A stretch of DNA of 64,000 nucleotides from Planctomycetota bacterium. GTDB lineage: Bacteria; Planctomycetota; Phycisphaerae; Phycisphaerales; UBA1924. Positions 37,561 through 47,116 of this stretch are shown piece by piece. The DNA is taken from positions 1 to 64,000 of the forward strand of contig JAEYUO010000139.1 in assembly GCA_023432465.1 (NCBI GenBank), given 5' to 3'. The position numbers and the translations under genes are program-made. The notes under the pieces were generated by a model. It worked only from the letters and a program-made list of their open reading frames with translations, had not been told where the DNA came from and searched no databases. Each line of letters opens with the position of its first letter. The stretch's first letter is position 1.

Positions 37561-39045
37561 ATGCGGCGCACGATGGAGCCCGGTTTGCAGTCGCGATGGC
37601 GGGAACTCCGCACAGATTCGCGAGTGATCGATGCGCTCTTGCGGCACGCGCGAGAAAGACCGGATGCGGAAGCGATTGGCGAGGTTGATGGTGGGGGGGC
37701 CGTCTGCACCTATGCAGAGCTCGCCCGGATGGCGGCAACCCGGGCAGCGCAGCTCGCTGATCGGGTCGAACCCGGGCAAGTGGTGATCGCGGTGCTCCCG
37801 GCGGGCGCGGAGTTCGTCGCGTGGTTCTGCGCGGCGATCGCCGCGGGCGTGCGGCTTCTTCCGATGCACACGCAGATCCCGGGGCCTGAGGCGCTGGCGA
37901 TAGCAGAGCGATCCGCTGCTGTGGCGGCGGTTGTCGCGGAGGGCGTGGCGGCGGAGGTGGCGCTCGGACCCCTGGCCATGGAGATGAGCGGCGCAGCCCG
38001 GCTACGGAGTGGCGACACCGGAGAGTCGCAACAAGTGCCCGGGGGAGTAGTGCTCGGGTCGTCGGGAACGACAGGGTTGCCGAAGCTTGTGCTCCGGGAG
38101 AGTGCGGCGCTGGATGCGGACGCGGCCGGCATGATCGTGGGCATGGGCCTTACATCCGCGGACCGCGTGCTGTTCGCGACGCCGCTGAGTCACTCGTATG
38201 GCGTGGACGTGCTGGTCGGTGCGCTCGCTGCGGGGGCAGCCCTTCGCGTGGTGCAGCAGTTTGATGCCGAGTCCCTGGCAGCGGAGCTCGAACTGGGCGG
38301 CGCAACGGTATTGCCCGGCGTGCCTTTCATCTTTGAGGCGCTGGCGAGGAGGAAGCGCCGGCGTGATATCGCCCTGCGTTTAGCGCTTTCGGCGGGCTCA
38401 CCGCTGTCGCCGCGGGTGCGAGACGCCTTTGAGGATGCGTGGGGCGTCGGAGTGGGGCAACTGTACGGCGCGACGGAGCTTGGCACGGTCGCCATCAACG
38501 CATCAGGAACAATGGGCTTTGATCCCACTTCGATTGGGCGTCCGCTTGCCGGCGTGAGCATGCGCATCGTCGATGCCGATGACCCCGAGCGAGAGTTGCC
38601 CTTGGGGCATGAGGGTCAACTGGCGGTGCGGGCCGGGTCCATGCTCACGGGTTACCTCGATGGCGAGATGCCGGCGATTGATGGGCACTTGCTCACGGGC
38701 GACCTGGCGAGAACCGATGAAAGCGGACGCGTGTGGATCACGGGTCGCCTCAAGCAGCTCATCGATGTCGGCGCGTACAAGGTGAATCCGCTCGAAGTGG
38801 AAGGCGTGTTGGCCACGCATCCCTCAGTGGCGGAGTGTGTTGTGGTGCCACTCGCGGCATCGGATACTCTGCAGAGAGTACGAGCGGTGGTGACACTGCG
38901 AGACGCGGCTCAGCCCGTGAGCCCCGAAGCTCTCCGGCAGTACTTGAGGGAGCGACTTTCGGCTATCAAGGTGCCGCGTATTGTGGAGATTGTCGAGAGA
39001 TTGCCGAAGTCGCCGACTGGCAAGGTGCTGCGTGACAGGGTGTGA
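37561..39045 (+). CDS. AMP-dependent acyl/aryl ligase
   Basis: 494 aa from the ATG at 37561 (GAGGGG upstream). ANL superfamily motifs are complete: the P-loop LGSSGTTGLPK, QLYGATELGT (A5), TGDLARTDESGRVWITGR (A7-A8) and the C-terminal catalytic Lys in KSPTGKVLRD. It would activate hydroxybenzoate, made by the preceding chorismatase, onto CoA or ACP as starter of a polyene chain. The substrate is inferred from context alone. It belongs to the same operon with 12-16 bp spacing on both sides. Confidence 0.88.
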   Translation: MRRTMEPGLQSRWRELRTDSRVIDALLRHARERPDAEAIGEVDGGGAVCTYAELARMAATRAAQLADRVEPGQVVIAVLPAGAEFVAWFCAAIAAGVRLLPMHTQIPGPEALAIAERSAAVAAVVAEGVAAEVALGPLAMEMSGAARLRSGDTGESQQVPGGVVLGSSGTTGLPKLVLRESAALDADAAGMIVGMGLTSADRVLFATPLSHSYGVDVLVGALAAGAALRVVQQFDAESLAAELELGGATVLPGVPFIFEALARRKRRRDIALRLALSAGSPLSPRVRDAFEDAWGVGVGQLYGATELGTVAINASGTMGFDPTSIGRPLAGVSMRIVDADDPERELPLGHEGQLAVRAGSMLTGYLDGEMPAIDGHLLTGDLARTDESGRVWITGRLKQLIDVGAYKVNPLEVEGVLATHPSVAECVVVPLAASDTLQRVRAVVTLRDAAQPVSPEALRQYLRERLSAIKVPRIVEIVERLPKSPTGKVLRDRV

Positions 39046-39061
39046 GTCAAGGAGAAGGGCA

Positions 39062-39793
39062 GTGACCATCCGACGAGTTGTCGCGCCCCTCGGAACGGCC
39101 GCCCTGAGTCTGCTCGGCGCGTGCGCGAGCAACTTGCCGTCGTACCCTCCGATGAGCGGCGCGGATGCGCTCGCGACGATCGCCGATCGTCAGGCATCGA
39201 TCAGGACGATCTCCGCGGAGTGCGATCTCGACCTGACCGATGCAGATGGCCAGCGGATTGCGCTCGATGGCGTGCTCGTGGCCGAGTTGCCCGGGAGGGT
39301 TCGGCTGCGCGCGTGGAAGTTCGGGCAGGCAGTCTTCGACCTGACTCTCGTTGAAGGTAGGGTCTGGGTCATGATGCCCGACACCGGGCCTGCGGCGGGC
39401 AGATTCAGCACAGAGGCCATGCCCTCGCGACAGGTGAACGAGGCGATGAACCTGCTCGGCACTTCGTACTTTGGATCGGCGAGGGCGTCGGGGGGTGATG
39501 CGGTCACTCTGCGTGCGCGGGGGACCGCGTTCGGGCGAGATGATGTCGAGTGCGAGATCGACCGGCGAACCCTCACGCCGCGGCGTTTTGTCGTAGAAGG
39601 CGGTGACGACGTGCCGCGTTCAGAACTCACCCTAGACCGGTTCACGATGATCAGCGACACGGCGTGGCCCATGCGCATGCGACTGCGAAGCGGCACTGGC
39701 GAAGTCTTGCTGCGATTCCGTGAAGTTGAGCTCAACACCCAGGTGCCGACGGGCGCGTTCACTCCGCCTCGCCGGGCGAAGGCACTGCCATGA
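39062..39793 (+). CDS. exported lipoprotein of the pigment cluster
   Basis: 243 aa from a GTG at 39062 with AAGGAG upstream. N-terminal signal with lipobox LLGAC. The mature part has the LolA/LolB look: a basic-aromatic opening (ATIADRQASIRTISAECDLDL), LPGRVRLRAWKFGQAVFDLTL and a beta-rich body. LolB-like or DUF4292-type lipoproteins occur with LolA in aryl-polyene clusters, presumably receiving the cargo at the outer membrane. Its TGA overlaps the MMPL exporter start by 4 bp. Confidence 0.78.
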   Translation: MTIRRVVAPLGTAALSLLGACASNLPSYPPMSGADALATIADRQASIRTISAECDLDLTDADGQRIALDGVLVAELPGRVRLRAWKFGQAVFDLTLVEGRVWVMMPDTGPAAGRFSTEAMPSRQVNEAMNLLGTSYFGSARASGGDAVTLRARGTAFGRDDVECEIDRRTLTPRRFVVEGGDDVPRSELTLDRFTMISDTAWPMRMRLRSGTGEVLLRFREVELNTQVPTGAFTPPRRAKALP

Positions 39794-42426
39794 GCCGGCC
39801 CGTCAACCGGACTAGTGCCGGCGAGGGATTGGAGGGGCCGGGCGGATCTCGCCTAGGCAGCGTCGCCGCATGGGTGGCACGGCGATCCGCCACTCGCCCG
39901 TGGCACGTCCTGCTTCTGGCTCTGGTCGTTCTCGCGTGCTCGACCGTCTCGCTCAGCCAGCTCCGCATCACGTCATCCCTCTCGGCGATGCTCGGCACGG
40001 ATTCGGCCGCCGCGGCGGCCATGGAGCGCGTCACGACCGAATATCGCATGGGTGATGCTCTACTGCTGCTGGTGGAGCTGCCAGCCGACAGGCCCGCCGA
40101 TGATGCCGGCCGCGATGAGCTGGTTGCGTTCGCTACATCGCTGGAGCGTGCGCTGAAGGCCGATCCGGTGGCGGGCCCGCTCATCGCGCAGGTGCGGTTC
40201 CGTGAAGATCAGGATCTCCGTCGGTTTATGCATGAGATTATGCTGCCCGGTGGGGTCTTTTATCTCAGCGAGAGCGGCGCAGCGGAGCTGCTCCAGCGAC
40301 TGGAGCCGGAGCGCATGCGCGAGCAGATCGCGCGCAACGAAGCAATGATCGGCGCTCCGGGTCCGGCGGGGATCGCACTCAGCGGCGAGCTCCTGCGTGA
40401 CCCGTTGCGGCTGCTGGAGCTTGTACCCCAGAGGCTGCGTGGAAGTGGGAGCGGGAGCGGCGGACAAGCTGGACAAATCGCGAGCGACGAGGGCAATCCG
40501 GAGTTCTCGGAAGATGGTCGTGCGCTGCTGTTACACATCGGAGCATCGCACATCGGCAGTGACTATGAAGCGGCGGGGCGGCTGGTTGATGCGGTGGTGC
40601 GGTGTGCGGCAGCAGAGAACAGGGCCGGGCTACGGGTCGCGCCGGCAGGGTCAACGGCGATTGCGCGAGATTCCTCGCGTGTGATCCGTCGCGACTCGAT
40701 CGTGAGTTGCCTCGTCTCGGTCGGGTTTCTCTACTTGCTCTTCCGGATGTTCTATCGGCGGTGGATCGCCGGACTGCTCATCGGCGGTGTCGCGGCGGTG
40801 GGGATGCTCGCAGGAATCGGCGCGCTCGCATTGGTGGTGCGGGAAGTATCGCCGCTCGCAGCGATGATCGCAGCCTTGCTCGCCGGGCTTGGCACCGATT
40901 ACGGGATCCACTTCCTGTCGCACCACGACGGGTACCGGGCTCGCGGATTTGCGAGCGTCGATGCATCGGTCGAGACGGCGCGGCAGATGGCCGTACCGAT
41001 CGGTACGAACTGCTTCACGAGCATTTTTGGATTCATCTCGCTGTGGCCGTCGCAGATCCAGATGCTGAGCGATTTCGCCGTGATGGGGGCCGCGGGGCTG
41101 ATCGGCGCGTTGATCGCGGTGTTTGTGCTTATGCCGGCCGCGCTGGCCCTGCTTGATCGCGACGGCGTTGCGAGACCGACAGCCCGCGACACGGTCGGCA
41201 GGCTCACAAATGGGGTGGCGAGGTGGCCGCGGACGTGCATGGCATCGTCGCTGATGGTGCTGGGCGTGCTTGTGGTCGCCGCAACTGCCCAGGGCTCCGG
41301 GCCGCGATTCGAATCGGACCTGACAGTCTTGCATCCGCGGCCGAGTCCGGCGCTGGAGACGACCGCAGAGATCATCCGGCGATTCTCAACTCAGGGCGAT
41401 CTGGTCCCGATCGAGGTACAGGCCGGATCACCGGCAGCGCTGGTGGCTGCGGCACACGAGACGGCTCGAGCACTGGATGCAGAAGAGTGTCGAAGCGCGG
41501 GCATGTCCGAGGTCATTGGTCTGCACATGCTGCTGCCGGACCCTCGGGATGCGGCTGCTCGCGCCGGGTTCCTCCGAGCGACGAATCCCGACCATGTCAT
41601 CGCATCGTTTGATGCTGCCATCGCCGAGAGCCTGTTCGAACCCGCCGCGTACCAAGAGTATCGACAGTTCCTGCGAGCACTGGTCTCGGCGGAGCGCGGG
41701 CCGAGCGTTGCAGATGTTCTGCGGTATCGGAGCCTCGCCGAGCGGGCCTTTCCCACGTCGAGCGCCGAGGAGACCAGCGAGCCGACCCGCACGGTGCTGA
41801 TCGCTCGCTTCTCCACTCCATTGCACGACCGCGCACACAGGAAAGCCGCGATGGAAGCCATGAACAGCGCGGTGGCAGGTGTCAGCGGTGGGACGGCCAC
41901 GGTTGCGGGCGTCGCGGCAGTCTCCCAGGAGTTGGAGGATGCCGCCCGGGTGGACCTGCCGAGGTCGATCGGGATCTCGCTCGTTCTGGTGTGTGGCTGG
42001 CTGATGCTGGTGTTCCGTCGTCCGCTGGACGTGCTGCTGGCGCTCACCCCGCTCACGTTCGCGGCGTGCGCCACGGTGCTGGTGTTGATCGCGACTGGGC
42101 AGAGGGTGAACCCGATTAACATGGTTGCTATCCCGCTGCTGGACGGCATCGCCGTCGATGCGGGCGTCTTCCTGGTCGCGGCCGCTCGAACACACTGCAC
42201 GTCGCTTGCATCGTTGCGTGTGCACCTGCGCTCGACGGTTCACGCGGTCCTGTTGTCAGTTGGTACGACGATGACCGCGTTTGCAGCCCTCTGCTTCACA
42301 CACACGCCAGCCATCCAGTCGCTTGGCCTCGTATCGGCGATAGGCATCGCGGCATCGGGGATCGGGGCCATTCTACTGCTGCTACCGATCCTGATCCTGC
42401 GCGCCGCAAAGCAGCGGACGAGCTAG
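39790..42426 (+). CDS. MMPL/RND-type exporter
   Basis: 878 aa. The layout is RND-like: helix 1 near 40-60, a periplasmic loop, a block of five helices (about 297-460) with the GLGTDYGIHFLSHH motif (Asp in the proton pathway), a short loop, helix 7, a second large periplasmic loop, and a final five-helix block with GIAVDAGVFLVAA. MMPL proteins of this type export lipid-like products, and one is typical of aryl-polyene and xanthomonadin clusters. It closes the plus-strand operon and overlaps the convergent acyltransferase gene by 4 bp. Confidence 0.9.
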   Translation: MSRPVNRTSAGEGLEGPGGSRLGSVAAWVARRSATRPWHVLLLALVVLACSTVSLSQLRITSSLSAMLGTDSAAAAAMERVTTEYRMGDALLLLVELPADRPADDAGRDELVAFATSLERALKADPVAGPLIAQVRFREDQDLRRFMHEIMLPGGVFYLSESGAAELLQRLEPERMREQIARNEAMIGAPGPAGIALSGELLRDPLRLLELVPQRLRGSGSGSGGQAGQIASDEGNPEFSEDGRALLLHIGASHIGSDYEAAGRLVDAVVRCAAAENRAGLRVAPAGSTAIARDSSRVIRRDSIVSCLVSVGFLYLLFRMFYRRWIAGLLIGGVAAVGMLAGIGALALVVREVSPLAAMIAALLAGLGTDYGIHFLSHHDGYRARGFASVDASVETARQMAVPIGTNCFTSIFGFISLWPSQIQMLSDFAVMGAAGLIGALIAVFVLMPAALALLDRDGVARPTARDTVGRLTNGVARWPRTCMASSLMVLGVLVVAATAQGSGPRFESDLTVLHPRPSPALETTAEIIRRFSTQGDLVPIEVQAGSPAALVAAAHETARALDAEECRSAGMSEVIGLHMLLPDPRDAAARAGFLRATNPDHVIASFDAAIAESLFEPAAYQEYRQFLRALVSAERGPSVADVLRYRSLAERAFPTSSAEETSEPTRTVLIARFSTPLHDRAHRKAAMEAMNSAVAGVSGGTATVAGVAAVSQELEDAARVDLPRSIGISLVLVCGWLMLVFRRPLDVLLALTPLTFAACATVLVLIATGQRVNPINMVAIPLLDGIAVDAGVFLVAAARTHCTSLASLRVHLRSTVHAVLLSVGTTMTAFAALCFTHTPAIQSLGLVSAIGIAASGIGAILLLLPILILRAAKQRTS

Positions 42427-43055
42427 CGCGGCAGGTTCATGTGACGCGTCAGTTCGGCGTGCATGGTGACAAACGCATCAACGAGCTTGGCATCTATGGC
42501 CTGAGGTTGCAGGTCGGGATCGATCGGCGCGCCGTAGATCAGGCCGTACCGAGTGCGGCGGATGGGCAACCAACTCATTGGCCGGCTATAGGCACCGGAG
42601 TTGATGAGCACGCAGGGGACGATCGGCGCTCGGGCAAGGCTGGCAAGGCGGCCCGCACCAGGCTTGATGCGGCGAGATTGCACGACTGAATCGGTGCCTT
42701 TGCGGAAGCCGCCCTCGGGGAAGATCGCCACCGCGCGGGCCCGTTCAAGCCGGTCGATAATGATCCGGACGGTCTTGGCGTCGGGGCGGGATCGATCTAG
42801 GGGGAACGCGTTGAGCGAACCGTAGAACCACGCCACCAGCGGATTGCGGAACACCTCCACAATGCTGACAAAGTCGAGTAGTCGCGGCGTATGACGGATG
42901 AGCAGCGCCACGTCATACGGGCTTTCATGCGTTGCGGCGATCAGGCATGGGCCGGATGGCGGGACATGCTCGGTACCGATGACCGTGGCCTTACCACTCA
43001 CCCAGAACGCCGAGCTTCCGACGAACCGGACCGCTTTGTAGAACGTGTCGCTCAA
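42423..43055 (-). CDS. PlsC-type acyltransferase 1
   Basis: 210 aa from a TTG start; no better start or Shine-Dalgarno is seen, so the start is uncertain. LPLAT motifs are THESPYD (HX4D catalytic dyad), PLDRSR, and the glycerol-3-phosphate/substrate motif IFPEGGFRKG. It transfers an acyl group from ACP or CoA to a hydroxyl at the inner membrane. Acyltransferases are regular members of aryl-polyene clusters, joining the polyene to a lipid. It is convergent with the exporter gene. Confidence 0.85.
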   Translation of the reverse strand: MSDTFYKAVRFVGSSAFWVSGKATVIGTEHVPPSGPCLIAATHESPYDVALLIRHTPRLLDFVSIVEVFRNPLVAWFYGSLNAFPLDRSRPDAKTVRIIIDRLERARAVAIFPEGGFRKGTDSVVQSRRIKPGAGRLASLARAPIVPCVLINSGAYSRPMSWLPIRRTRYGLIYGAPIDPDLQPQAIDAKLVDAFVTMHAELTRHMNLPR

Positions 43056-43082
43056 GGTTGAGTGCCGGTCGGTGCGGTCGCT

Positions 43083-43820
43083 TCAAGGGATATGGTCGTC
43101 GGTAAGGCCTGCGTGCTGAAGCAGATTCTGATAGAGGCGGCCAAACTCGTCACTCAGCCGGACCGCCAACTCCACGCGATCGCGGCGGCGCGATGCGGAT
43201 CGTGTCGCCGGGAGCACGTCGTTGCCGAAAGCGCAGTACAGTCGGCCGCGGCGAAAGGGTAGCCATGGCTCGATTCGATTGAGACGTTCCGTTCCCAAAA
43301 CAACGACGGGGACAATGGGCAATCTGGTCTCGACGGAGATCGTGCAGACACCGTGCTTGAACGGCGCGCCGCGGACTATGGAGTTCCTACCCTGTGTGAC
43401 ACCTCCCTCCGGGAAGATCCCGACGCACTCTCCGGCGCTGGCAAGCCGGACGGCGGTGCGCACCGCGCGGATCGAGCATCCATAGCGATCGACCGGGAAC
43501 GCGCCGCCGAGATTGAGGATGGCCGCCGCCCAGGGGTGTCGGTAGAACTCGATCCGGGCCATCCACCGGACCTGGCGCTTCATGATACCAGAGACGACAA
43601 ACGGCTCGAGATGACTGATGTGCGTGCAGGCGATAAGGAACCCGCCCGTCCGCTCCGCGCGGTGCGCATCGAGAACGGTTTCGCGAATTGTCTGCCACCA
43701 GATGAACCGGCCGCCTGCCCTGCAGGCCCGGTAGAAAGCGGGTCGCATAGTTGAGAAGATGGTACGGCTGAGGCGAGGGCAGCCCCGGCTCGCCCGATTT
43801 GGGTAGACTCCTGTAGTCAT
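43083..43820 (-). CDS. PlsC-type acyltransferase 2, HX4E variant
   Basis: 245 aa if started at 43820; a shorter start at 43748 is possible. LPLAT fold with ACTHISHLEPF in place of HX4D (Glu instead of Asp), PVDRYG, and GIFPEGGVTQGRN. Both PlsC genes lie on the minus strand 28 bp apart, so they may form a two-gene unit. The ATG at 43820 overlaps the divergent ATG at 43819, so at least one of the two starts is probably wrong. Substrate unknown. Confidence 0.8.
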   Translation of the reverse strand: MTTGVYPNRASRGCPRLSRTIFSTMRPAFYRACRAGGRFIWWQTIRETVLDAHRAERTGGFLIACTHISHLEPFVVSGIMKRQVRWMARIEFYRHPWAAAILNLGGAFPVDRYGCSIRAVRTAVRLASAGECVGIFPEGGVTQGRNSIVRGAPFKHGVCTISVETRLPIVPVVVLGTERLNRIEPWLPFRRGRLYCAFGNDVLPATRSASRRRDRVELAVRLSDEFGRLYQNLLQHAGLTDDHIP

Positions 43821-44793
43821 GTCGGTCCCGCTGGATATCTGTCCCGTGCCGAACGTCGCGCGGCGTGTACCCACGCGGATGGAGGCGCGCGCTCCCCACT
43901 CGCCCGCGGCAACGCCTCGGGCACTGGGACCATTCTTCTGGCTCGTGGCGAGGTCGCCGCGCATGATGCGGGCACTGCGGACGCCTCTCGCATTTATGAT
44001 CCCGTTCTTTGCAAGCGGGGTTCGCAAGCACACACGGCGGAACGCGCTGCGGATCTTCGGGCAAACGCTAGACGGGGCTGAGCAAAGGCGCTTCACACGT
44101 GAGGTTGTGAGCAGCTTCTACGAGTTTGTTGTCGATGTCGGTCAGTCGGGCTGCGAACCGACCGAGCGCCTGCTCCAACGCATCGAGAGTGTCGAGGGGG
44201 AGGCGGAGTACTGCGCTCTCCGGCGGTCGGGCCGGGGAGCCGTGCTGGTGACTGCGCATATCGGATCGTTCGAGGTCGGGCTTGCGGCTCTCGTGCGTGT
44301 CGAGCGTCGCGTTCACGTGGTCTTCAAACGCGATGCATCGGGTCCATTCGAGTGCATGCGGACGGAGCTTCGCCGCAAGCTCGGTATCATTGAGTCTCCA
44401 ATCGACGACGGCCTTGCAACGTGGATGGCGCTGCGCGATTCACTGAATGACGGCGATGTTGTCGTCCTGCAGGCCGACCGTGCAATGCCCGGCCAACGAT
44501 CCGCCGTCGTGCCGTTCCTGCACGGGCACCTGCGTGTGCCAACCGGCGCTGTTCGATTGGCCAGACTTGCAGACTGCCCGATTGTTCCCGTGTTCACTGT
44601 CCGGCTCGCTTCCGGCCGCTTCGCCGTGCACCTTGGCCCGGCGATCGAGCCGGGAACCGCTGGCGACGCATCGGACTCCGATGATCCGGCAGTGCTCGCA
44701 GTTGCCCGGGCGATTGAGTCCATGGTCGCACGCTCCCCGACCCAGTGGCTGATGCTCGGCTCGGCATTCGAAGAGGATGCCGCACATGCGTGA
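43819..44793 (+). CDS. lipid A-type acyltransferase, LpxL/HtrB-like
   Basis: 324 aa if begun at 43819; ATGs at 43879 and downstream are alternatives and there is no clear Shine-Dalgarno. It carries TAHIGSFEVG (HX4E active site of the LpxL class), VVLQADRAMPGQRSAVVPF and PIVPVFTVR. Family members acylate lipid A precursors; in aryl-polyene clusters a homologue is thought to join the polyene to a lipid anchor. It overlaps the ketosynthase gene that follows, so it belongs to the same transcript. Confidence 0.83.
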   Translation: MSVPLDICPVPNVARRVPTRMEARAPHSPAATPRALGPFFWLVARSPRMMRALRTPLAFMIPFFASGVRKHTRRNALRIFGQTLDGAEQRRFTREVVSSFYEFVVDVGQSGCEPTERLLQRIESVEGEAEYCALRRSGRGAVLVTAHIGSFEVGLAALVRVERRVHVVFKRDASGPFECMRTELRRKLGIIESPIDDGLATWMALRDSLNDGDVVVLQADRAMPGQRSAVVPFLHGHLRVPTGAVRLARLADCPIVPVFTVRLASGRFAVHLGPAIEPGTAGDASDSDDPAVLAVARAIESMVARSPTQWLMLGSAFEEDAAHA

Positions 44794-47104
44794 GCGCGAT
44801 GCACATTCGGGCGAGCGGTCCGGGGTGGTCATCACCGGTATCGCCGCAGCGGCATCTCTCGGCATTGATGCCGAGTCGATCTGGCGGGCGATGCTGGCGG
44901 GCAGGTGCGGCATTGGTCCACTGACCGAGATCGAATCTGAGTTGCCGTCCGGAAGCACCGGTGGTCAGGCACTCGAGTTGCCCGCGGAGTATCGGCCGGA
45001 CCTGCCGCGGGAAGCGCGATACCTGCGGTGGACGGTGGAGGGCGCGCTGCGCGATGCGGGTCTGGACTCCGGAATGCAGCACGCGAGTTCGAGGCGGTGT
45101 GGGGTGCTCGGAACGACGCTCCATGGCATGCGCGCGGGCGGACGGTTCCTGCGCTCGCGAGTGGCGACGGAGTTGGATTCGTTCATAGCCGGTGCGACCG
45201 CGCAGCTTGCATTCGAACGGCTCGAGATTGACGGCGGCGTGATCACGACATGCTCCGCGTGCTCATCAAGTCTCGGCGCGATTGCGCTAGGGGTGACGCT
45301 GCTTGAGAGCGGGCAGGCTGATGTTGTCGTCGCAGGCGGGTACGACGCGATCAGTGAATACTCCTGGGCGGGATTCAATGCCCTGCGGCTGATCGCGACG
45401 GGCCCGCTCAGGCCGTTCTGCCGCGAGCGGCAGGGCATGAAGGTCGCAGAAGGGTATGGGGTCGTGGTGCTGGAGCGGGCGCACGAGGCTGCGCGCCGCG
45501 GCGCACGGGTCCGGGCGCGCCTTGCGGGCTGGGGCGAATCGGCGGACTCTCACCACCTGACGCAGCCGCACCCGCAGGGCGAGGGCGCTCTCGCGGCGAT
45601 GCGTCAGGCGCTCGGGCGGGCGGATGTTCGCGCAGTCGACATCGGGTTGGTGGCAGCGCACGCGACGGGCACACCGGATAACGACGCCTCGGAGTATCAG
45701 GCGCTCTCGCGACTCCTGGGCGGTGAACTCGGCAGCGTGCCCGTGGTCGGATTCAAGAGCTTCCTGGGGCACACGCTGGGCGGCGCTGGGGCTGTCGAGC
45801 TGGTGATGTCGTGCATGGCGATGCGCGATCATTGCGTGCCGGCCTGTCCGAACGTAGATGCGGCCGAGGTTGAATATGCCGGACTGCATGTGGCAGCGGG
45901 GACAGTTCTCACTCGCGAGATATCATGCACGCTGAACACGTCGCTGGGGTTTGGCGGCGCGAACACATGTGTGGTGCTGGCTGATCCACGTCGGCGTGCC
46001 GATCATCGCGCCTCCGCCGAAGCCGGCGCTCCCGCGCAGGAAGCCTGCATCACCGGCTTCGGCATCGTGCTCCCGGGCGCGGTTGGGCACGCCGCGTTTC
46101 AGGAGCGACTGCGAAGGGCGGATTCGGCCTGCGCTCGGTCAAGACCGGCACTGATCGAGGATGACGAACTTGCGGAGTTCCTCAACGTGCGTCGCGCTCG
46201 GCGCATGAGCGAGTATGTCAAGCTCACGCTCGCCGCCGCGGCAATGGCTGTGCGCGGTGCCGGGCTGTCTGATCACCCCGATTCGATGGTGCAGACCGGC
46301 GCCATGCTCGCAACCATGCACGGATCAGCGAACTTCTGCATCGAGTATTACTCGCAGATCGTCAAGGAGGGGGCACTCGCGGCCAACCCGGTGCTCTTTG
46401 CTGAGGGCGTGCCTAACGCCGCGGCGGCGCATCTGAGCGCGACGATGGGGTTGAAGGGGGCTTGCCAGACGATCATCGGTTCGCGGACGGCCGGGCTCGA
46501 TGCATTGGCGCTCGCAGCAATGCGTGTGCGAACCGGCGTAGTCGACCGCGTGATCGTCGTTGCAGCCGAAGCTCGGTGCGCGATGGTTGACCGCGCGTAC
46601 GAGGCGGCGGGCCTCCTGGCGAGGGAGGGATCTGACGCGGCGGCATCGCTCGTTCGTGGTTTCGACCGGTCGTTCGGTGCCGTAGGGTTCATCATCGAGT
46701 CCGGCCGCGCCGCGGCGGCACGCGGCGCGACCCCTTTCGCGCGAGTGCTCGAATGTGCATGGGGTTCACCTTCCGGTTCAGGACCATGCGGTTCAGCACG
46801 AACAGTTGCCTCGGTCCTCTCGCGGCTGCCTACCCCGGGCCGGGTCATCGGGTCGGCGTGCCGGACGTGGGTGGATCGGGCCGAGAAGATCGGAATACGG
46901 CGCGCGGGGCTCTCAAGCAACTACGGCGGCATTCACCATCGGTTTGGCGAGCTCTTCTCGGTATCGCCGCTGGTTGGGATTGCCGCGGAACTTGATGATA
47001 ACGCAGAGGGCACAAGGTTCTCGGTGCTGTGCACCGACTGGTCTGGCGCGGTATCAGCGGTGTGTCTCGAACGGCAGGATCGGCGCACAAATGCTCAGTC
47101 GTAA
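44786..47104 (+). CDS. fused beta-ketoacyl synthase and chain-length-factor-like protein
   Basis: 772 aa from the ATG at 44786, with GAGGA upstream; the ATG at 44777 is possible and adds 3 residues. Residues 1-405 are a complete ketosynthase: Cys159 in TCSACSSSLG, His292 in AAHATGTPDND, Lys324 and His329 in GFKSFLGHT, then LGFGGANTC. Residues about 420-772 are a second ketosynthase fold that starts ITGFGIVLPG, keeps MHGSANF and ends SNYGGIHH. In it the nucleophile position, aligned through LDALALA to LGAIALG, is Arg567, and the His motifs are lost. That matches a chain-length factor. Aryl-polyene and type II PKS systems use KS plus CLF as separate subunits; here they are fused. It would extend the hydroxybenzoyl starter with malonyl-ACP. 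Confidence 0.88.
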   Translation: MRERDAHSGERSGVVITGIAAAASLGIDAESIWRAMLAGRCGIGPLTEIESELPSGSTGGQALELPAEYRPDLPREARYLRWTVEGALRDAGLDSGMQHASSRRCGVLGTTLHGMRAGGRFLRSRVATELDSFIAGATAQLAFERLEIDGGVITTCSACSSSLGAIALGVTLLESGQADVVVAGGYDAISEYSWAGFNALRLIATGPLRPFCRERQGMKVAEGYGVVVLERAHEAARRGARVRARLAGWGESADSHHLTQPHPQGEGALAAMRQALGRADVRAVDIGLVAAHATGTPDNDASEYQALSRLLGGELGSVPVVGFKSFLGHTLGGAGAVELVMSCMAMRDHCVPACPNVDAAEVEYAGLHVAAGTVLTREISCTLNTSLGFGGANTCVVLADPRRRADHRASAEAGAPAQEACITGFGIVLPGAVGHAAFQERLRRADSACARSRPALIEDDELAEFLNVRRARRMSEYVKLTLAAAAMAVRGAGLSDHPDSMVQTGAMLATMHGSANFCIEYYSQIVKEGALAANPVLFAEGVPNAAAAHLSATMGLKGACQTIIGSRTAGLDALALAAMRVRTGVVDRVIVVAAEARCAMVDRAYEAAGLLAREGSDAAASLVRGFDRSFGAVGFIIESGRAAAARGATPFARVLECAWGSPSGSGPCGSARTVASVLSRLPTPGRVIGSACRTWVDRAEKIGIRRAGLSSNYGGIHHRFGELFSVSPLVGIAAELDDNAEGTRFSVLCTDWSGAVSAVCLERQDRRTNAQS

Positions 47105-47116
47105 CGAGGGCGCGAC

